Assembly (NCBI GenBank): GCA_002501135.1 | Contig: DLRQ01000054.1 | Span: 6,529-70,528, forward strand | DNA length: 64,000 nucleotides | DNA from: Candidatus Neomicrothrix sp. UBA7884 | GTDB lineage: Bacteria > Actinomycetota > Acidimicrobiia > Acidimicrobiales > MedAcidi-G1 | Direction: 5' to 3' | Shown: in pieces, positions 35,503 through 44,214 of the stretch | How the letters are laid out: each line of letters starts with the position of its first letter | How positions within the stretch are numbered: position 1 is the first letter of the stretch | The notes under the pieces: model-generated | Databases searched by the model: none | Told to the model about the DNA's origin: nothing | Seen by the model: only the letters and a program-made list of their open reading frames with translations | Made by a program: the position numbers and the translations under genes

Positions 35503-36285
35503 ATGAGAATCGTCACCTGGAATGTCAACTCCCTGAAGGCCAGGCTCGGAAGGGTCGAGGCCTGGATAAGGGCCGTGAAACCCGACGTGCTCTGCATCCA
35601 GGAGACCAAGATGACCGACGAGGCGTTTCCACACGCCGCCTTCGGCGCACTGGGCTACGAGTCGGCACACCACGGCGAGGGCCGCTGGAATGGCGTGGCC
35701 ATCATCTCGCGGGTCGGCCTCGACGACGTCCGGCCCGGTTTCGCCGACGGGAGAGACGCCCCCGATCCTGATGCCCGCATCCTCTGGGCCACCTGTGGGG
35801 GAGTGCGGGTCGCGTGCTGTTACGTGCCCAACGGCCGCGAGGTCGGCCACGACCACTACCACTACAAGTTGGACTGGCTGGGCCGTCTCCACGATGACCT
35901 TGTCGCCAACACCGACCCGGTAGCGGACCGGATCATCGTGGTTGGGGACTTCAACGTGGCCCCCGACGACCGCGATGTCTGGAGCCCGGCGGCGTTCGAG
36001 GGCTCAACCCACGTCACTGAACCAGAGCGTGCGGCTGTAGACCGCATCACCGGCCTCGGCCTGGTAGACGTTTTCCGGGAGCGCTTCGACGACGCCGGCC
36101 TGCACTCCTGGTGGGACTACCGGGCAGGTGCCTTCTACAAGAAGCAGGGGATGCGCATCGACCTCATCCTGGCTTCTCCGTCTGTCGCCGAGGCCCTCGA
36201 CTTCATCCTCATCGACCGAAACGAACGCAAGGGCGAAAAGCCGAGCGACCACGCCCCGGTAGTGGCCGACTTCCACCTGGGCTGA
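35503..36285 (+). CDS. xth: Exodeoxyribonuclease III (AP endonuclease)
   Basis: This 260-residue enzyme of the ExoIII/APE1 family has the metal-binding RIVTWNVNSLKAR (Asn7) and LCIQETKM (Glu) motifs, CCYVPNGREVGHDHYHYKLD, VVGDFNVAPDD and the terminal SDHAPVVADF (Asp-His pair). It repairs abasic sites and 3'-blocked ends. The ATG at 35503 starts the conserved sequence and has a TACCGT hexamer 8 nt upstream; a longer frame overlaps the HAD gene. A MmcQ/YjbR gene follows after 12 nt. Confidence 0.94.
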   Translation: MRIVTWNVNSLKARLGRVEAWIRAVKPDVLCIQETKMTDEAFPHAAFGALGYESAHHGEGRWNGVAIISRVGLDDVRPGFADGRDAPDPDARILWATCGGVRVACCYVPNGREVGHDHYHYKLDWLGRLHDDLVANTDPVADRIIVVGDFNVAPDDRDVWSPAAFEGSTHVTEPERAAVDRITGLGLVDVFRERFDDAGLHSWWDYRAGAFYKKQGMRIDLILASPSVAEALDFILIDRNERKGEKPSDHAPVVADFHLG

Positions 36286-36297
36286 GCCTCTACGACC

Positions 36298-36681
36298 ATG
36301 CCGCATCCATCGCGGGCACCTTCGGACGACCTGATCCTGGAAGGCCTCCGCAGGGTGTGCCTTGTGCTGCCGGGGGTCGAGGAACGAATCAACCACGGAA
36401 TGCCGACGTTCGGCATTGTCGGTAGGCGTGCCTTTGCCAACCTGCATGAGCATCAGGCCGACGGCAGGCCCACGGTCTGGTTCAAGGCGGCGCCGGGTGT
36501 CCAGGACGAGCTCGTAGAACAGGAGCCCGACCGCTTCTTCGTTCCTCCGTACCTGGGTCCACGCGGCTGGGTTGGGCTTCGCCTCGACGTTGACCTCGAC
36601 TGGGACGAGGTTGGCGGTGTCGTCGAGGAGGCCTGGAGGTTGACCGCTCCAAAGAAGCTCATTGCAGAGCTGGATGGGTAG
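36298..36681 (+). CDS. MmcQ/YjbR-family protein
   Basis: The 127-residue protein shows the fold's pattern: a helix with EGLRRVCLVLPGVEERINHG, FANLHEH, VWFKAAPGVQDELV, then PYLGPRGWVGLRLD and a C-terminal helix APKKLIAELDG. YjbR has a DNA-binding-like CyaY fold, but cellular roles are poorly known. It probably shares the xth transcript. The end is only 6 nt from the convergent uvrD2 stop. Confidence 0.85.
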   Translation: MPHPSRAPSDDLILEGLRRVCLVLPGVEERINHGMPTFGIVGRRAFANLHEHQADGRPTVWFKAAPGVQDELVEQEPDRFFVPPYLGPRGWVGLRLDVDLDWDEVGGVVEEAWRLTAPKKLIAELDG

Positions 36682-36687
36682 GCCCGA

Positions 36688-38718
36688 TCAGTCCAGGCCG
36701 GCCAGAACCTCGAGCAGTGCGTCGCCGTAGCGGTCGACCTTGACAGGTCCGATCCCGGGAACGGCAAGCAGTTCGGCTGGGGTGGTGGGTCGTAGCTCCA
36801 GCAGCGCTTCGAGCGTGGCGTCGGTGAACACAACGAAGGCCGGCACGTTGGCCGATCTGGCGGTTGCCAGACGCCAGGCCTTCACAGCTGTCACGTCGGG
36901 GTTGTCGGGTGGTTCGGGGCGACGGGTGCGTGAGCGTGCAGCCTTCGCCTGACGACTCTGGTCGCGGGGGTTTAGGGGCTTGTCGAGCTCGTCAATGGCT
37001 GCTTGGAGATCATCGAGCCATGGCGAAGGTGACCTCTTTGATGTACGGGTGCCGAAGGTGCGTTCGGCCGCCCAGGTGAGGTGAAGTGCCTCCTCGGCAC
37101 GGCTCAGCGCCACGTAGAGAAGGCGCCGCTCCTCGGCAAGGGACCTCGGGTCGCGGGCATGGGCGATAGGTACCAGCCCCTTCTCGAGGCCGGCGATGTG
37201 AACGATGGGCCACTCGAGGCCCTTGGCTCCGTGGAAGGTGGAGACCTCTACGGCGTCAGAGGAGGCGTCGACTCCGGCACCGGCGTTGCTGTGGGCCCAC
37301 TTGTTGAAATCGTCGGGGGTTCCGCGTGGGTTGAGGGCCAGAAACTCGTCGATCAGGCGTCGGAGTTCGGAGAAGGCGGCCTCCCGCTCGGCATCGCGGG
37401 GGTTGTCTGACTGGTCTGGGGTATCTGGACCGGTATCGGATCGGAGGTCGCCCAACTGCTCGGCGAGGGATCCGTTTCTCCTCGTAAGGGAATTCAGGGC
37501 GACCTTCACGTCGCCCCGGTCCAGAAGAGCGCTTCCGGAACGTGTCCGGACAGGAATGTCGACATTCTCGAGGGCCGTGGCAACCACTTCGGCCTGGGCG
37601 TTGGTTCGCACGAGCACGGCTTGTTGTGACCACGGTCGGTCGGCTCCACGCGAGTCTCTGACCCTGCGGGCGATTGCCGCGGCCTCTGTCCGGGCGTCGG
37701 GGTGGGTGGTGAGGGTGGGGTTGGGGCCACTCGGTCTGTTTGCCTCCATTGGGTCACGGTTCGACAGGGCGGCGGCAGCAGTACGCAGGACCTGTGGAGT
37801 GCTGCGGTAGTTCTGACGTAACTCCAGCACCGTGCCGTCGCGAAAGTGGGTGTTGAAGCGGCGCAGGTGGTCGGCGTCCGCGCCGTTCCATCCGTAGATT
37901 GCCTGGTCTGGGTCACCCACCACGCAGAGGTCGTTTCGGCCACCCAGCCAGGCATCGAGCAGGGAGAACTGGAGAGGGTTGACGTCCTGGAACTCGTCGA
38001 CGTATAGGTGCCGGAAGCGCCACCGCTGGGCATCGGCGAACAGCTTGGACTTTCTGCCGTCGCCGGTGAGGGCACGCCTGCAGCCATCGAGCAGGTCGTC
38101 GAAGTCGACCATGCCCCTCTGGGACTTGAGGTCCTCGTAGTCCTTGAAGATCCCGGCCATGACCGTGAGCGGCAACGGTGGGTTCCGGCCGGCCTCCTCG
38201 GCCGCAGCGGTGTATCTCTCGGGAGTGACCCGTCGGGCCTTGGCCCATTCGATCTCTCCGACAACGTCGAGGGTGTCGGTTGCGCGCTTGTCGCGCGGCA
38301 GGAGTGATGTGACGAGGCCGAACTTGCGGTCGAGCAGCTGCGGTTCGGTGATGTCGTTGTCGTTCCACCAGATCCGCAGCTGGGCGTAGGCGACCGAGTG
38401 GAAGGTTCCGGCCGCAACCTGGTCTCGGAGGCCCAGGATGCGCAGCCGGGATCTCAGCTCGGCGGCGGCCTTACGGGTGAAGGTGAGGGCCAGAACGCGT
38501 CTGGGGTCGCTGCGGCCGGTGAGGGAACGCCAGGCGATGCGGCGGGTAAGTACGCGCGTCTTGCCCGAGCCTGCTCCGGCGTGGATGGCGAGGGGAACGG
38601 CATCGCTGGTGACCGCGTCGGCCTGTGCCTCGTTGAGGCCGTGAAGCAGGGCGTCGGCGACCGCTGATGTTCCGGCTTCGTCGCTGAGCATGCCGGGTTC
38701 CGACACGGGTGAGGACAT
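36688..38718 (-). CDS. uvrD2: ATP-dependent DNA helicase UvrD2
   Basis: This 676-residue SF1A helicase has LAIHAGAGSGKTRVLTRRIA (motif I near 47), LALTFTRKAAAELRSRL, the VDEFQDVNPLQ motif II, VVGDPDQAIYGWNGAD, VEVSTFHGAKGLEWPIVHI and VALSRAEEAL, then a C-terminal HRDC-type domain (TPAELLAVPGIGPVKVDRYG). This architecture is that of actinobacterial UvrD2, which has 3'-5' unwinding activity in repair. The start ATG at 38718 has a TAGGGT hexamer 6 nt upstream. No SOS box lies in the 39-nt upstream gap. Confidence 0.93.
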   Translation of the reverse strand: MSSPVSEPGMLSDEAGTSAVADALLHGLNEAQADAVTSDAVPLAIHAGAGSGKTRVLTRRIAWRSLTGRSDPRRVLALTFTRKAAAELRSRLRILGLRDQVAAGTFHSVAYAQLRIWWNDNDITEPQLLDRKFGLVTSLLPRDKRATDTLDVVGEIEWAKARRVTPERYTAAAEEAGRNPPLPLTVMAGIFKDYEDLKSQRGMVDFDDLLDGCRRALTGDGRKSKLFADAQRWRFRHLYVDEFQDVNPLQFSLLDAWLGGRNDLCVVGDPDQAIYGWNGADADHLRRFNTHFRDGTVLELRQNYRSTPQVLRTAAAALSNRDPMEANRPSGPNPTLTTHPDARTEAAAIARRVRDSRGADRPWSQQAVLVRTNAQAEVVATALENVDIPVRTRSGSALLDRGDVKVALNSLTRRNGSLAEQLGDLRSDTGPDTPDQSDNPRDAEREAAFSELRRLIDEFLALNPRGTPDDFNKWAHSNAGAGVDASSDAVEVSTFHGAKGLEWPIVHIAGLEKGLVPIAHARDPRSLAEERRLLYVALSRAEEALHLTWAAERTFGTRTSKRSPSPWLDDLQAAIDELDKPLNPRDQSRQAKAARSRTRRPEPPDNPDVTAVKAWRLATARSANVPAFVVFTDATLEALLELRPTTPAELLAVPGIGPVKVDRYGDALLEVLAGLD

Positions 38719-38724
38719 GGCCGC

Positions 38725-38730
38725 ACCCTA
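38725..38730 (-). promoter_or_regulatory. Putative -10 (TAGGGT) of uvrD2
   Basis: On the minus strand TAGGGT ends 6 nt before the ATG at 38718. Confidence 0.45.
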
Positions 38731-38757
38731 CCCACGGCAGGTGACGGCCTTTCTCGG

Positions 38758-39198
38758 CTACCCGCCGGGCAGTCGCTCCATTGGTACGTGGGGTAGCCCC
38801 TCGTCATCGAAGTCGGGCCCGGTTCGCTCGTAGCCCAGCGACCGGTACCAGGATTCGAGGTGGACCTGGGCGTGGAGGGTTATGCGTCCCGGTGTCGACA
38901 TATGCACGTGTTCGATGAGCTTTCCGGCGAGCCCCTTGCCGCGGTGTGCCTGGTCGGTGACGACCCTGCCGATCCGGTGGCTGCCGTCGGCCTCGGCGAG
39001 TAGCCGCAGGTAGGTGGTGATGCCTCCGGCGGGTTCATCGATGAAGACGTGCCGGGTGCCGTCCTCGGAGTCGCGCCCGTCGGGATCGGTGTAGACGATG
39101 TCTTGTTCGACCACGAACACAACCGCCCGCAGCTGCATTATCGAGTAGAGGGTCGACGTGTCCAGTTCGGCGAACCGGCGGTCGTGGATGGTCGTCAC
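38758..39198 (-). CDS. GNAT acetyltransferase, ElaA-like
   Basis: The 146-residue protein has the ElaA-type start (LDTSTLYSIMQLRAVVFVVE, where the R-x-x-VFVVEQ motif is typical) and the acetyl-CoA pocket RIGRVVTDQAHRGKGLAGKL near 77, then SWYRSLGYERTGPDFDDEGL. A GTG at 39198 was chosen over a start at 39264 because TACCGT lies 7 nt before it and similarity begins there. Substrate unknown. It is divergent from the alpha/beta hydrolase gene. Confidence 0.87.
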   Translation of the reverse strand: MTTIHDRRFAELDTSTLYSIMQLRAVVFVVEQDIVYTDPDGRDSEDGTRHVFIDEPAGGITTYLRLLAEADGSHRIGRVVTDQAHRGKGLAGKLIEHVHMSTPGRITLHAQVHLESWYRSLGYERTGPDFDDEGLPHVPMERLPGG

Positions 39199-39205
39199 AC
39201 CGGTG

Positions 39206-39211
39206 ACGGTA
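39206..39211 (-). promoter_or_regulatory. Putative -10 (TACCGT) of ElaA-like gene
   Basis: On the minus strand TACCGT ends 7 nt before the GTG at 39198. Confidence 0.45.
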
Positions 39212-39278
39212 CCCGAGGTGTATGCACCGAAGGCCTGCCCGGCTTGCTCAGAGGCCACTGGCATCCGATGATGGCGCT

Positions 39279-40151
39279 ATGAGTCTCGCCAAGCTGTCCA
39301 CCGGAATAGAAATCTGCTTCGAGTCGTTCGGTGATGTCGATGCCCCCACGATCTTGTTGATGCACGGCCTGGGCAGTCAGCTGTTGTTGTGGGAGGAGGG
39401 CTTCTGTGAAGGTCTGGCGGCCGCGGGTTTCAGGGTCGTGCGCTACGACCACCGTGACAGCGGGCTTTCCACGATGCTCGATGATGGGGTGTCATACACC
39501 CTTTCCGACATGGCCGCCGATGCCGTCGGGCTGCTCGACCATCTGGGTGTCGACCGTGCACACATCGTGGGGTTCTCCCTCGGGGGGATGATCGCGCAGG
39601 CCTTCGCCATAGAGCACCCGGACCGGGCCCACAGCCTGGTTTCGATGGGTTCCAACACGGGAAACCCTGATTTTGGGAGACCCTCCGATGAGGTGCTGGC
39701 CGCCCTGGTGGCGCCCGCTCCTGACGCGCCCGGGGAGCGTGCCGCAAAGGACCTCGCCGACCGTCGGCTCTGGGCGAGCCCCCAGTGGCACGACGACGAC
39801 CACGCCCTGGCAACGTTCGCCAGGTACGCCGCCCGTTCCGTCCAGCCGCCTGACGCCTTTGAACGCCAGTTCGCAGCCGGCGCAGGAAACCGAGAGGACG
39901 CCCTCAGCGTCCTGGACGTGCCGACACGCGTGGTCCACGGAACCGCCGACACGCTGCTTCCAATGAGCGGCGGCGAGAGGACGGCAGCGATTGTGCCGGG
40001 TGCCGACCTCGTGTTGATCGAGGGCTGGGGTCATGACCTGCCACCGGGCGCATGGCCGCACGTGATCGAGGCCATCTCAGCGCACGCTCGGAGGGTCGGG
40101 GCCGGAGTAGCTGGTGGCACGGGAACGGGAGGAACCGATGGGGGCTCTTGA
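39279..40151 (+). CDS. Alpha/beta hydrolase
   Basis: This 290-residue serine hydrolase has an oxyanion-hole strand LLMHGLGSQ, the nucleophile elbow VGFSLGGM (Ser100), the acid in VVHGTADTLLPM and the histidine in IEGWGHDLPPG, a complete triad. It resembles 3-oxoadipate enol-lactonase and lipase-type hydrolases. The ATG at 39279 starts the homology. Its end overlaps the next gene, a CoA transferase, by 14 nt, suggesting a shared pathway for an acyl or lactone substrate. Confidence 0.87.
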   Translation: MSLAKLSTGIEICFESFGDVDAPTILLMHGLGSQLLLWEEGFCEGLAAAGFRVVRYDHRDSGLSTMLDDGVSYTLSDMAADAVGLLDHLGVDRAHIVGFSLGGMIAQAFAIEHPDRAHSLVSMGSNTGNPDFGRPSDEVLAALVAPAPDAPGERAAKDLADRRLWASPQWHDDDHALATFARYAARSVQPPDAFERQFAAGAGNREDALSVLDVPTRVVHGTADTLLPMSGGERTAAIVPGADLVLIEGWGHDLPPGAWPHVIEAISAHARRVGAGVAGGTGTGGTDGGS

Positions 40152-41280
40152 CGGTGTCCGGGTTGTGGAGCTCGCCGGAATCGGGCCGGGTCCGTTCTGC
40201 GGGATGATGCTCTCAGACATGGGGGCCGATGTCATTCGCATCGACCGTGCCGGCTCCGTTCGTGGTGGCGATCCGGCCGAGCCCCCGATGATGGTCAACG
40301 ACCGGGGACGCCGCAGCGTGGGCGTCGACCTCAAGTCGCCTGAGGGGCTCGAGGTCGTCATGCGCCTCGTCGAGGGTGCCGAGATGATCTTTGAGGGCTT
40401 TCGCCCCGGGGTGGCTGAGCGGCTGGGTGTCGGACCCGATGACTGCATGGCCCGCAACCCGGCTGTCGTGTACGGGCGAATGACCGGATGGGGCCAGGAG
40501 GGTCCCTACTCGCACGCAGCGGGTCATGACATCAACTACATAGCTCTCGCCGGTGCGCTGGCCCACATGGGCAGGGACGACTCAGGGCCCGTGCCGCCGC
40601 TGAACCTGGTGGGCGACTTCGGCGGTGGTGGCATGTACCTGGCGTTCGGCATGGTCTGTGCCCTGCTGGAGGCCCGGTCCTCCGGCGAGGGGCAGGTGGT
40701 CGACGCTGCGATGGTCGATGGTGTCGCCAGCCTCATGGGCATGTTCCACGGGATGATGGCAACAGGCTTTTGGGATCCTGCCCGCGGCGCCAACATGCTC
40801 GACACGGGTGCCCACTTCTACGACGTGTACGAGTGCTCCGACGGGGTCTGGATCTCGATCGGTTCCATCGAGTCGCAGTTCTACGCCGAGTTGATCGAGA
40901 AGTTGGGCCTCGACCCCGAGGAGTTCGCCGGTCAGCACGACCGGTCACGATGGCCCGACCTGAAGCGTCGGGTGGCCGAGGTCGTGGCGACCCGGACCCG
41001 CAACGAGTGGGACGAGATCCTTGAGGGGAGCGACGTCTGCTACGCGCCGGTTCTCAGCGCCCACGAGGCAACCGAGCACCCGCACAACGTCGAGCGCGGC
41101 ACGTTCGTCGAGGTGGCTGGGCTGGTTCAGCCCGGGCCGGCACCGCGGCTGAGTCGCACCCCCGGCGAGGTGCAGGGCCCGCCGGCGCATCCGGGCCAGC
41201 ACACCGACGAGGTCTTGTCAATGGCCGGCTACGACATCGGCGAGATTGCCACCCTGCGCTCGTCAGGGGCGGTGGCCTGA
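40138..41280 (+). CDS. CaiB/BaiF-family CoA transferase (alpha-methylacyl-CoA racemase-like)
   Basis: The 380-residue class III CoA-transferase-fold protein has GVRVVELAGIGPGPFCGMML at the start, VDLKSPEGLEVVMRL, the catalytic-aspartate region GHDINYIALAGALAHMG near 127, and FGGGGMYLAFGMVCALLEAR. The order and the short C-terminal domain resemble alpha-methylacyl-CoA racemase more than formyl-CoA transferase. GGGAGGA lies just upstream of the ATG at 40138, which decides against the in-frame start at 40114. It is coupled to flanking genes on both sides. Confidence 0.9.
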   Translation: MGALDGVRVVELAGIGPGPFCGMMLSDMGADVIRIDRAGSVRGGDPAEPPMMVNDRGRRSVGVDLKSPEGLEVVMRLVEGAEMIFEGFRPGVAERLGVGPDDCMARNPAVVYGRMTGWGQEGPYSHAAGHDINYIALAGALAHMGRDDSGPVPPLNLVGDFGGGGMYLAFGMVCALLEARSSGEGQVVDAAMVDGVASLMGMFHGMMATGFWDPARGANMLDTGAHFYDVYECSDGVWISIGSIESQFYAELIEKLGLDPEEFAGQHDRSRWPDLKRRVAEVVATRTRNEWDEILEGSDVCYAPVLSAHEATEHPHNVERGTFVEVAGLVQPGPAPRLSRTPGEVQGPPAHPGQHTDEVLSMAGYDIGEIATLRSSGAVA

Positions 41281-41672
41281 TGTCCTACCCCGTCGTGTTG
41301 ACCCTCGCCAGCCTGCGCGACATCCACGAGGGAATGGCCTGGATGATGGTGATCGGCAACGGCATGGCCGGCGCCTGGGCACTCGCGGCCCACCGTGTCG
41401 TAGTCCTGCGCGGCCGGGCGCTGTGGTGGTTCGTGGCGCTGGTGCAGTTGTCGATCGTGGGTCAGGTCACGATCGGGGTTGGCCTGGTGGCGGGCCAGGG
41501 AATCGACCCGCCGCAGTTCCACCTGTTCTACGGGTTCGTGGCGTTCATCACTGTGGGAATCGTGTACAGCTACCGCCAGAGCATGCGGGCCCACCGCTAC
41601 TTGCTTTACGGCTTCGCCGGCCTGTTCCTGATGGGGCTGGGAATCAGGGCAATGCTCGTAGGGACAGGCTGA
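41280..41672 (+). CDS. Small integral membrane protein, 130 residues
   Basis: The protein has about four hydrophobic segments (around 18-38, 47-70, 80-98 and 106-125; for example WWFVALVQLSIVGQVTIGVG) with short loops and a conserved-looking DIHEGMAWMM near the start. It shares one base with the CoA-transferase stop (TGATG), so it belongs to that operon. No family or cofactor motif recognised. It ends 7 nt before the convergent pckG stop. Confidence 0.75.
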   Translation: MSYPVVLTLASLRDIHEGMAWMMVIGNGMAGAWALAAHRVVVLRGRALWWFVALVQLSIVGQVTIGVGLVAGQGIDPPQFHLFYGFVAFITVGIVYSYRQSMRAHRYLLYGFAGLFLMGLGIRAMLVGTG

Positions 41673-41679
41673 GCGCCAC

Positions 41680-43470
41680 TCAGGTCGAGAGTCGGCTTCG
41701 CAGTTCGGTCAACTGGTTCTGCAACTCCTCGGGGAGCCTCTCGCCTACGCGGGTGTAGTGCTGCTCGATCAGGTCGGCCTCGTGCTGCCATGCGTTCTCG
41801 TCGACGGCCAGGAGTGCGGCCATGTCGTCGTCGGTCAGGTTCAGGCCATCGCGGTCAATGGAGTCGAGGCGGGGTACCAGGCCGATGGCGTTTGGTTCGG
41901 CTTCTGAGGTTCCGTCGAGCCTTTCCACCACCCACTTCAGGATCCTGGAGTTTTCGCCGAAGCCGGGCCACATGAAGTCTCCGTCGTGGTTCTTGCGGAA
42001 CCAGTTCACCCAGTACATGCGGGGGAGTTTCTCAGGGTCGGCACCGGCCCCCATCTCGAGCCAGTGGGCGAAGTAGTCGCCGACGTTGTAGCCGATGAAG
42101 GGGAGCATGGCGAACGGGTCGAAGCGAACCTCGCCAACGGTTCCGGCGGCGGCAGCGGTCTTCTCGGAACTAATGATCGAACCCAGGAAGACGCCGTGTT
42201 CCCAACTGTGTGCTTCAGTTACGAGCGGCACGTTGGTGGCCCTGCGCCCGCCGAACAGGATTGCCGATATCGGAACCCCTGCGGGGTCTTCCCACTCGGG
42301 GGCTATCGACGGGCACTGTGATGCGGGTGCGGTGAACCTGGCGTTGGGATGGGCGGCCGGTGTGCCGCTGTCGGGGGTCCAGTGCCCACCCTGCCAGTCG
42401 GTCAACTCAGCCGGAGGCTCATCGGTCATGCGTTCCCACCAGACGTCACCGTCTGGCGTTGCGGCCACGTTTGTGTAGATGCAGTTTCCCCACAGCGTCT
42501 TCATGGCGTTGGCGTTGGTCTCAAACGAGGTGCCGGGCGCAACGCCGAAGAACCCTGCCTCGGGGTTGATGGCGTAGAGGCGGCCGTCGTCTCCGAACTT
42601 CATCCACGCGATGTCATCGCCGACGGTCTCGACGGTCCAGCCCGGGAGGGTCGGCACGAGCATGGCCATGTTGGTCTTGCCGCAGGCCGACGGGAAGGCG
42701 GCGGCTATGTAGCGCTTCTCTCCGCCGGGGGGCGTGATTCCGAGAATGAGCATGTGTTCGGCCAGCCAGCCGTCGTCGCGGGCCATGGTGGAAGCGATAC
42801 GCAGGGCGAAGCACTTCTTCCCGAGTAGGGCGTTGCCGCCGTAGCCCGAGCCGTAGGACCAGATTTCCTTGGTCTCGGGGAAGTGGGAGATGTACTTGTT
42901 GTCGGCATCGCACGGCCAGGGAACATCCCGGGTTCCGTCAACCAGGGGGTGGCCGACAGAGTGGATGCAGGGAACGAACGGGTCGTCGTTGAGAATGTCG
43001 AGGACCGCTTGGCCCATGCGGGTCATGATCCGCATGTTCACGACCACGTAGGGCGAGTCGGTCAACTGAACGCCTATGTGGGCGATGGGCGAGCCCAGTG
43101 GCCCCATGCTGAACGGGACCACGTACATGGTGCGGCCCGTCATCGCTCCGCGGTACAGCCCGAGCATCTCGGCCTTCAGCTCGTCGGGGTCGCGCCAGTT
43201 GTTGGTTGGGCCGGCGTCTCCGGGGCTGGTGGTTGAGATGTAGGTGCGGTCCTCGACCCTTGCCACGTCCGCCGGGTCGGACAGGGCCAGGTAGCTGTTC
43301 TGCCTGAGGTCTTCGTTGAGACGCTCGAAGGTGCCCGCCTCGACGAGCTCGCCGGCCAGCCTGTCGTACTCGGCTTCGGAGCCGTCGCACCAGTGGATCT
43401 GGTCGGGAGTGAGGATTTCCTGCCAGTGGGAGACCCAGTCGATCAACTGCTGGTTACCGGTTGGTGCCAT
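41680..43470 (-). CDS. pckG: Phosphoenolpyruvate carboxykinase (GTP)
   Basis: This 596-residue enzyme interconverts oxaloacetate and PEP at the start of gluconeogenesis. GTP-type features are the Mn2+/substrate region [20 protein letters not shown], the kinase P-loop [13 protein letters not shown] near 280, [20 protein letters not shown] with the metal Asp, and [12 protein letters not shown]. Length matches GTP-PEPCKs (about 600). A TAACAAT about 8 nt before the start may be a -10. The preceding 101-nt gap holds a CACAC/GTGTG dyad (43507-43522) that might bind a regulator. Confidence 0.96.
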   Translation of the reverse strand: MAPTGNQQLIDWVSHWQEILTPDQIHWCDGSEAEYDRLAGELVEAGTFERLNEDLRQNSYLALSDPADVARVEDRTYISTTSPGDAGPTNNWRDPDELKAEMLGLYRGAMTGRTMYVVPFSMGPLGSPIAHIGVQLTDSPYVVVNMRIMTRMGQAVLDILNDDPFVPCIHSVGHPLVDGTRDVPWPCDADNKYISHFPETKEIWSYGSGYGGNALLGKKCFALRIASTMARDDGWLAEHMLILGITPPGGEKRYIAAAFPSACGKTNMAMLVPTLPGWTVETVGDDIAWMKFGDDGRLYAINPEAGFFGVAPGTSFETNANAMKTLWGNCIYTNVAATPDGDVWWERMTDEPPAELTDWQGGHWTPDSGTPAAHPNARFTAPASQCPSIAPEWEDPAGVPISAILFGGRRATNVPLVTEAHSWEHGVFLGSIISSEKTAAAAGTVGEVRFDPFAMLPFIGYNVGDYFAHWLEMGAGADPEKLPRMYWVNWFRKNHDGDFMWPGFGENSRILKWVVERLDGTSEAEPNAIGLVPRLDSIDRDGLNLTDDDMAALLAVDENAWQHEADLIEQHYTRVGERLPEELQNQLTELRSRLST

Positions 43471-43548
43471 GCAGTCCCATTGTTATGGCGGCACAGGTGC
43501 AAAAGCCACACGATCAGGTGTGACTCCTGTCAATGGCACGGGGTCGAG

Positions 43549-43568
43549 GCCCGGGTCGGGCCCCGGGT
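43549..43568 (-). terminator. GC-rich hairpin after the cold-shock-like gene
   Basis: CCCGGG (43550-43555) and CCCGGG (43562-43567) pair around a 6-nt loop, just past the stop at 43572 on the minus strand; no T-tract. Confidence 0.5.
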
Positions 43569-43571
43569 TGC

Positions 43572-43796
43572 TCAGGACAGGTCGGGGGTTCCCATGTCGA
43601 CCTCGGAGCCGAGGCACAGGCCGGTGGCGCGGCCGTCGCCGTCGAGATTGAACACGACCCGCTGGCCCTGGCGGAGCATTCGGAATATGGAGCCCTCAAT
43701 GGCGTCATCTGCCAGATCGAACTCGGCCAGGTCCGACTCGCGGACAAGGATGCCGTCGCCGGTGCCCGGGTCGTAGGACTTGACAACACCCTGCAC
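43572..43796 (-). CDS. Cold-shock-domain-like protein, divergent
   Basis: The 74-residue protein begins like a CSD protein (GVVKSYDPGTGDGILV) and keeps a five-strand length, with IEGSIFRMLRQGQRVVFNLD matching the later strands. The RNA-binding motifs are altered: the usual KGFGFI reads GDGILV, and the VFVH motif is not visible. It may bind nucleic acid differently or have another role. It starts with GTG and lies 35 nt after rpmB, probably co-transcribed. Confidence 0.7.
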   Translation of the reverse strand: MQGVVKSYDPGTGDGILVRESDLAEFDLADDAIEGSIFRMLRQGQRVVFNLDGDGRATGLCLGSEVDMGTPDLS

Positions 43797-43831
43797 GGGG
43801 ATTTCTGCTCTCTACCTGGTGTCGGGAGGGA

Positions 43832-44044
43832 TCAGGCCCGGTTGGCCGTTTTGTGCACGGCCTTTGTGACCTTGCCTGCCTTGATGCAGCCGGTACAGAC
43901 GTCGATGCGTTTGGTGGTTTTGCCGACCACGGCACGCACGCGTTGGATGTTGGGGTTCCAGCGACGGTTGGTCCGCCGATGGGAGTGGCTCAGGGACTTG
44001 CCGAACCAGGGCTTCTTGCCGCAGATCTCACAGACTGACGCCAT
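43832..44044 (-). CDS. rpmB: 50S ribosomal protein L28
   Basis: The 70-residue protein has the L28 start [20 protein letters not shown] and [16 protein letters not shown], with a CxxC near the start and CTGCIKAG later, giving the four-cysteine (zinc-type) form. The ATG at 44044 has AAGG about 9 nt upstream, so unlike many neighbours it has a leader. It is divergent from fakA. Confidence 0.96.
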   Translation of the reverse strand: MASVCEICGKKPWFGKSLSHSHRRTNRRWNPNIQRVRAVVGKTTKRIDVCTGCIKAGKVTKAVHKTANRA

Positions 44045-44200
44045 CACACACCTTGGTCTCTGTTGAATGGACAGTCGGCTCTCTGGTTGGCCGACTGGAC
44101 CGGTTATCGAACCGTGAAAGCGTACGGCCGGGCACCCCGTGTCTCCAACCCTTGGCCATGGTGGGCCTAAGGGTTGGACTACCTCGACCACGCCGGTGGT

Positions 44201-44206
44201 TACGCT
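44201..44206 (+). promoter_or_regulatory. Putative -10 (TACGCT) of fakA-like gene
   Basis: TACGCT ends 8 nt before the GTG at 44215. Confidence 0.4.
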
Positions 44207-44214
44207 CGTGGACC

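Noticed and set aside
43800..44041. Plus-strand frame opposite rpmB (part of a 177-codon frame)
   Set aside because: It is the complement of an unmistakable L28 gene.
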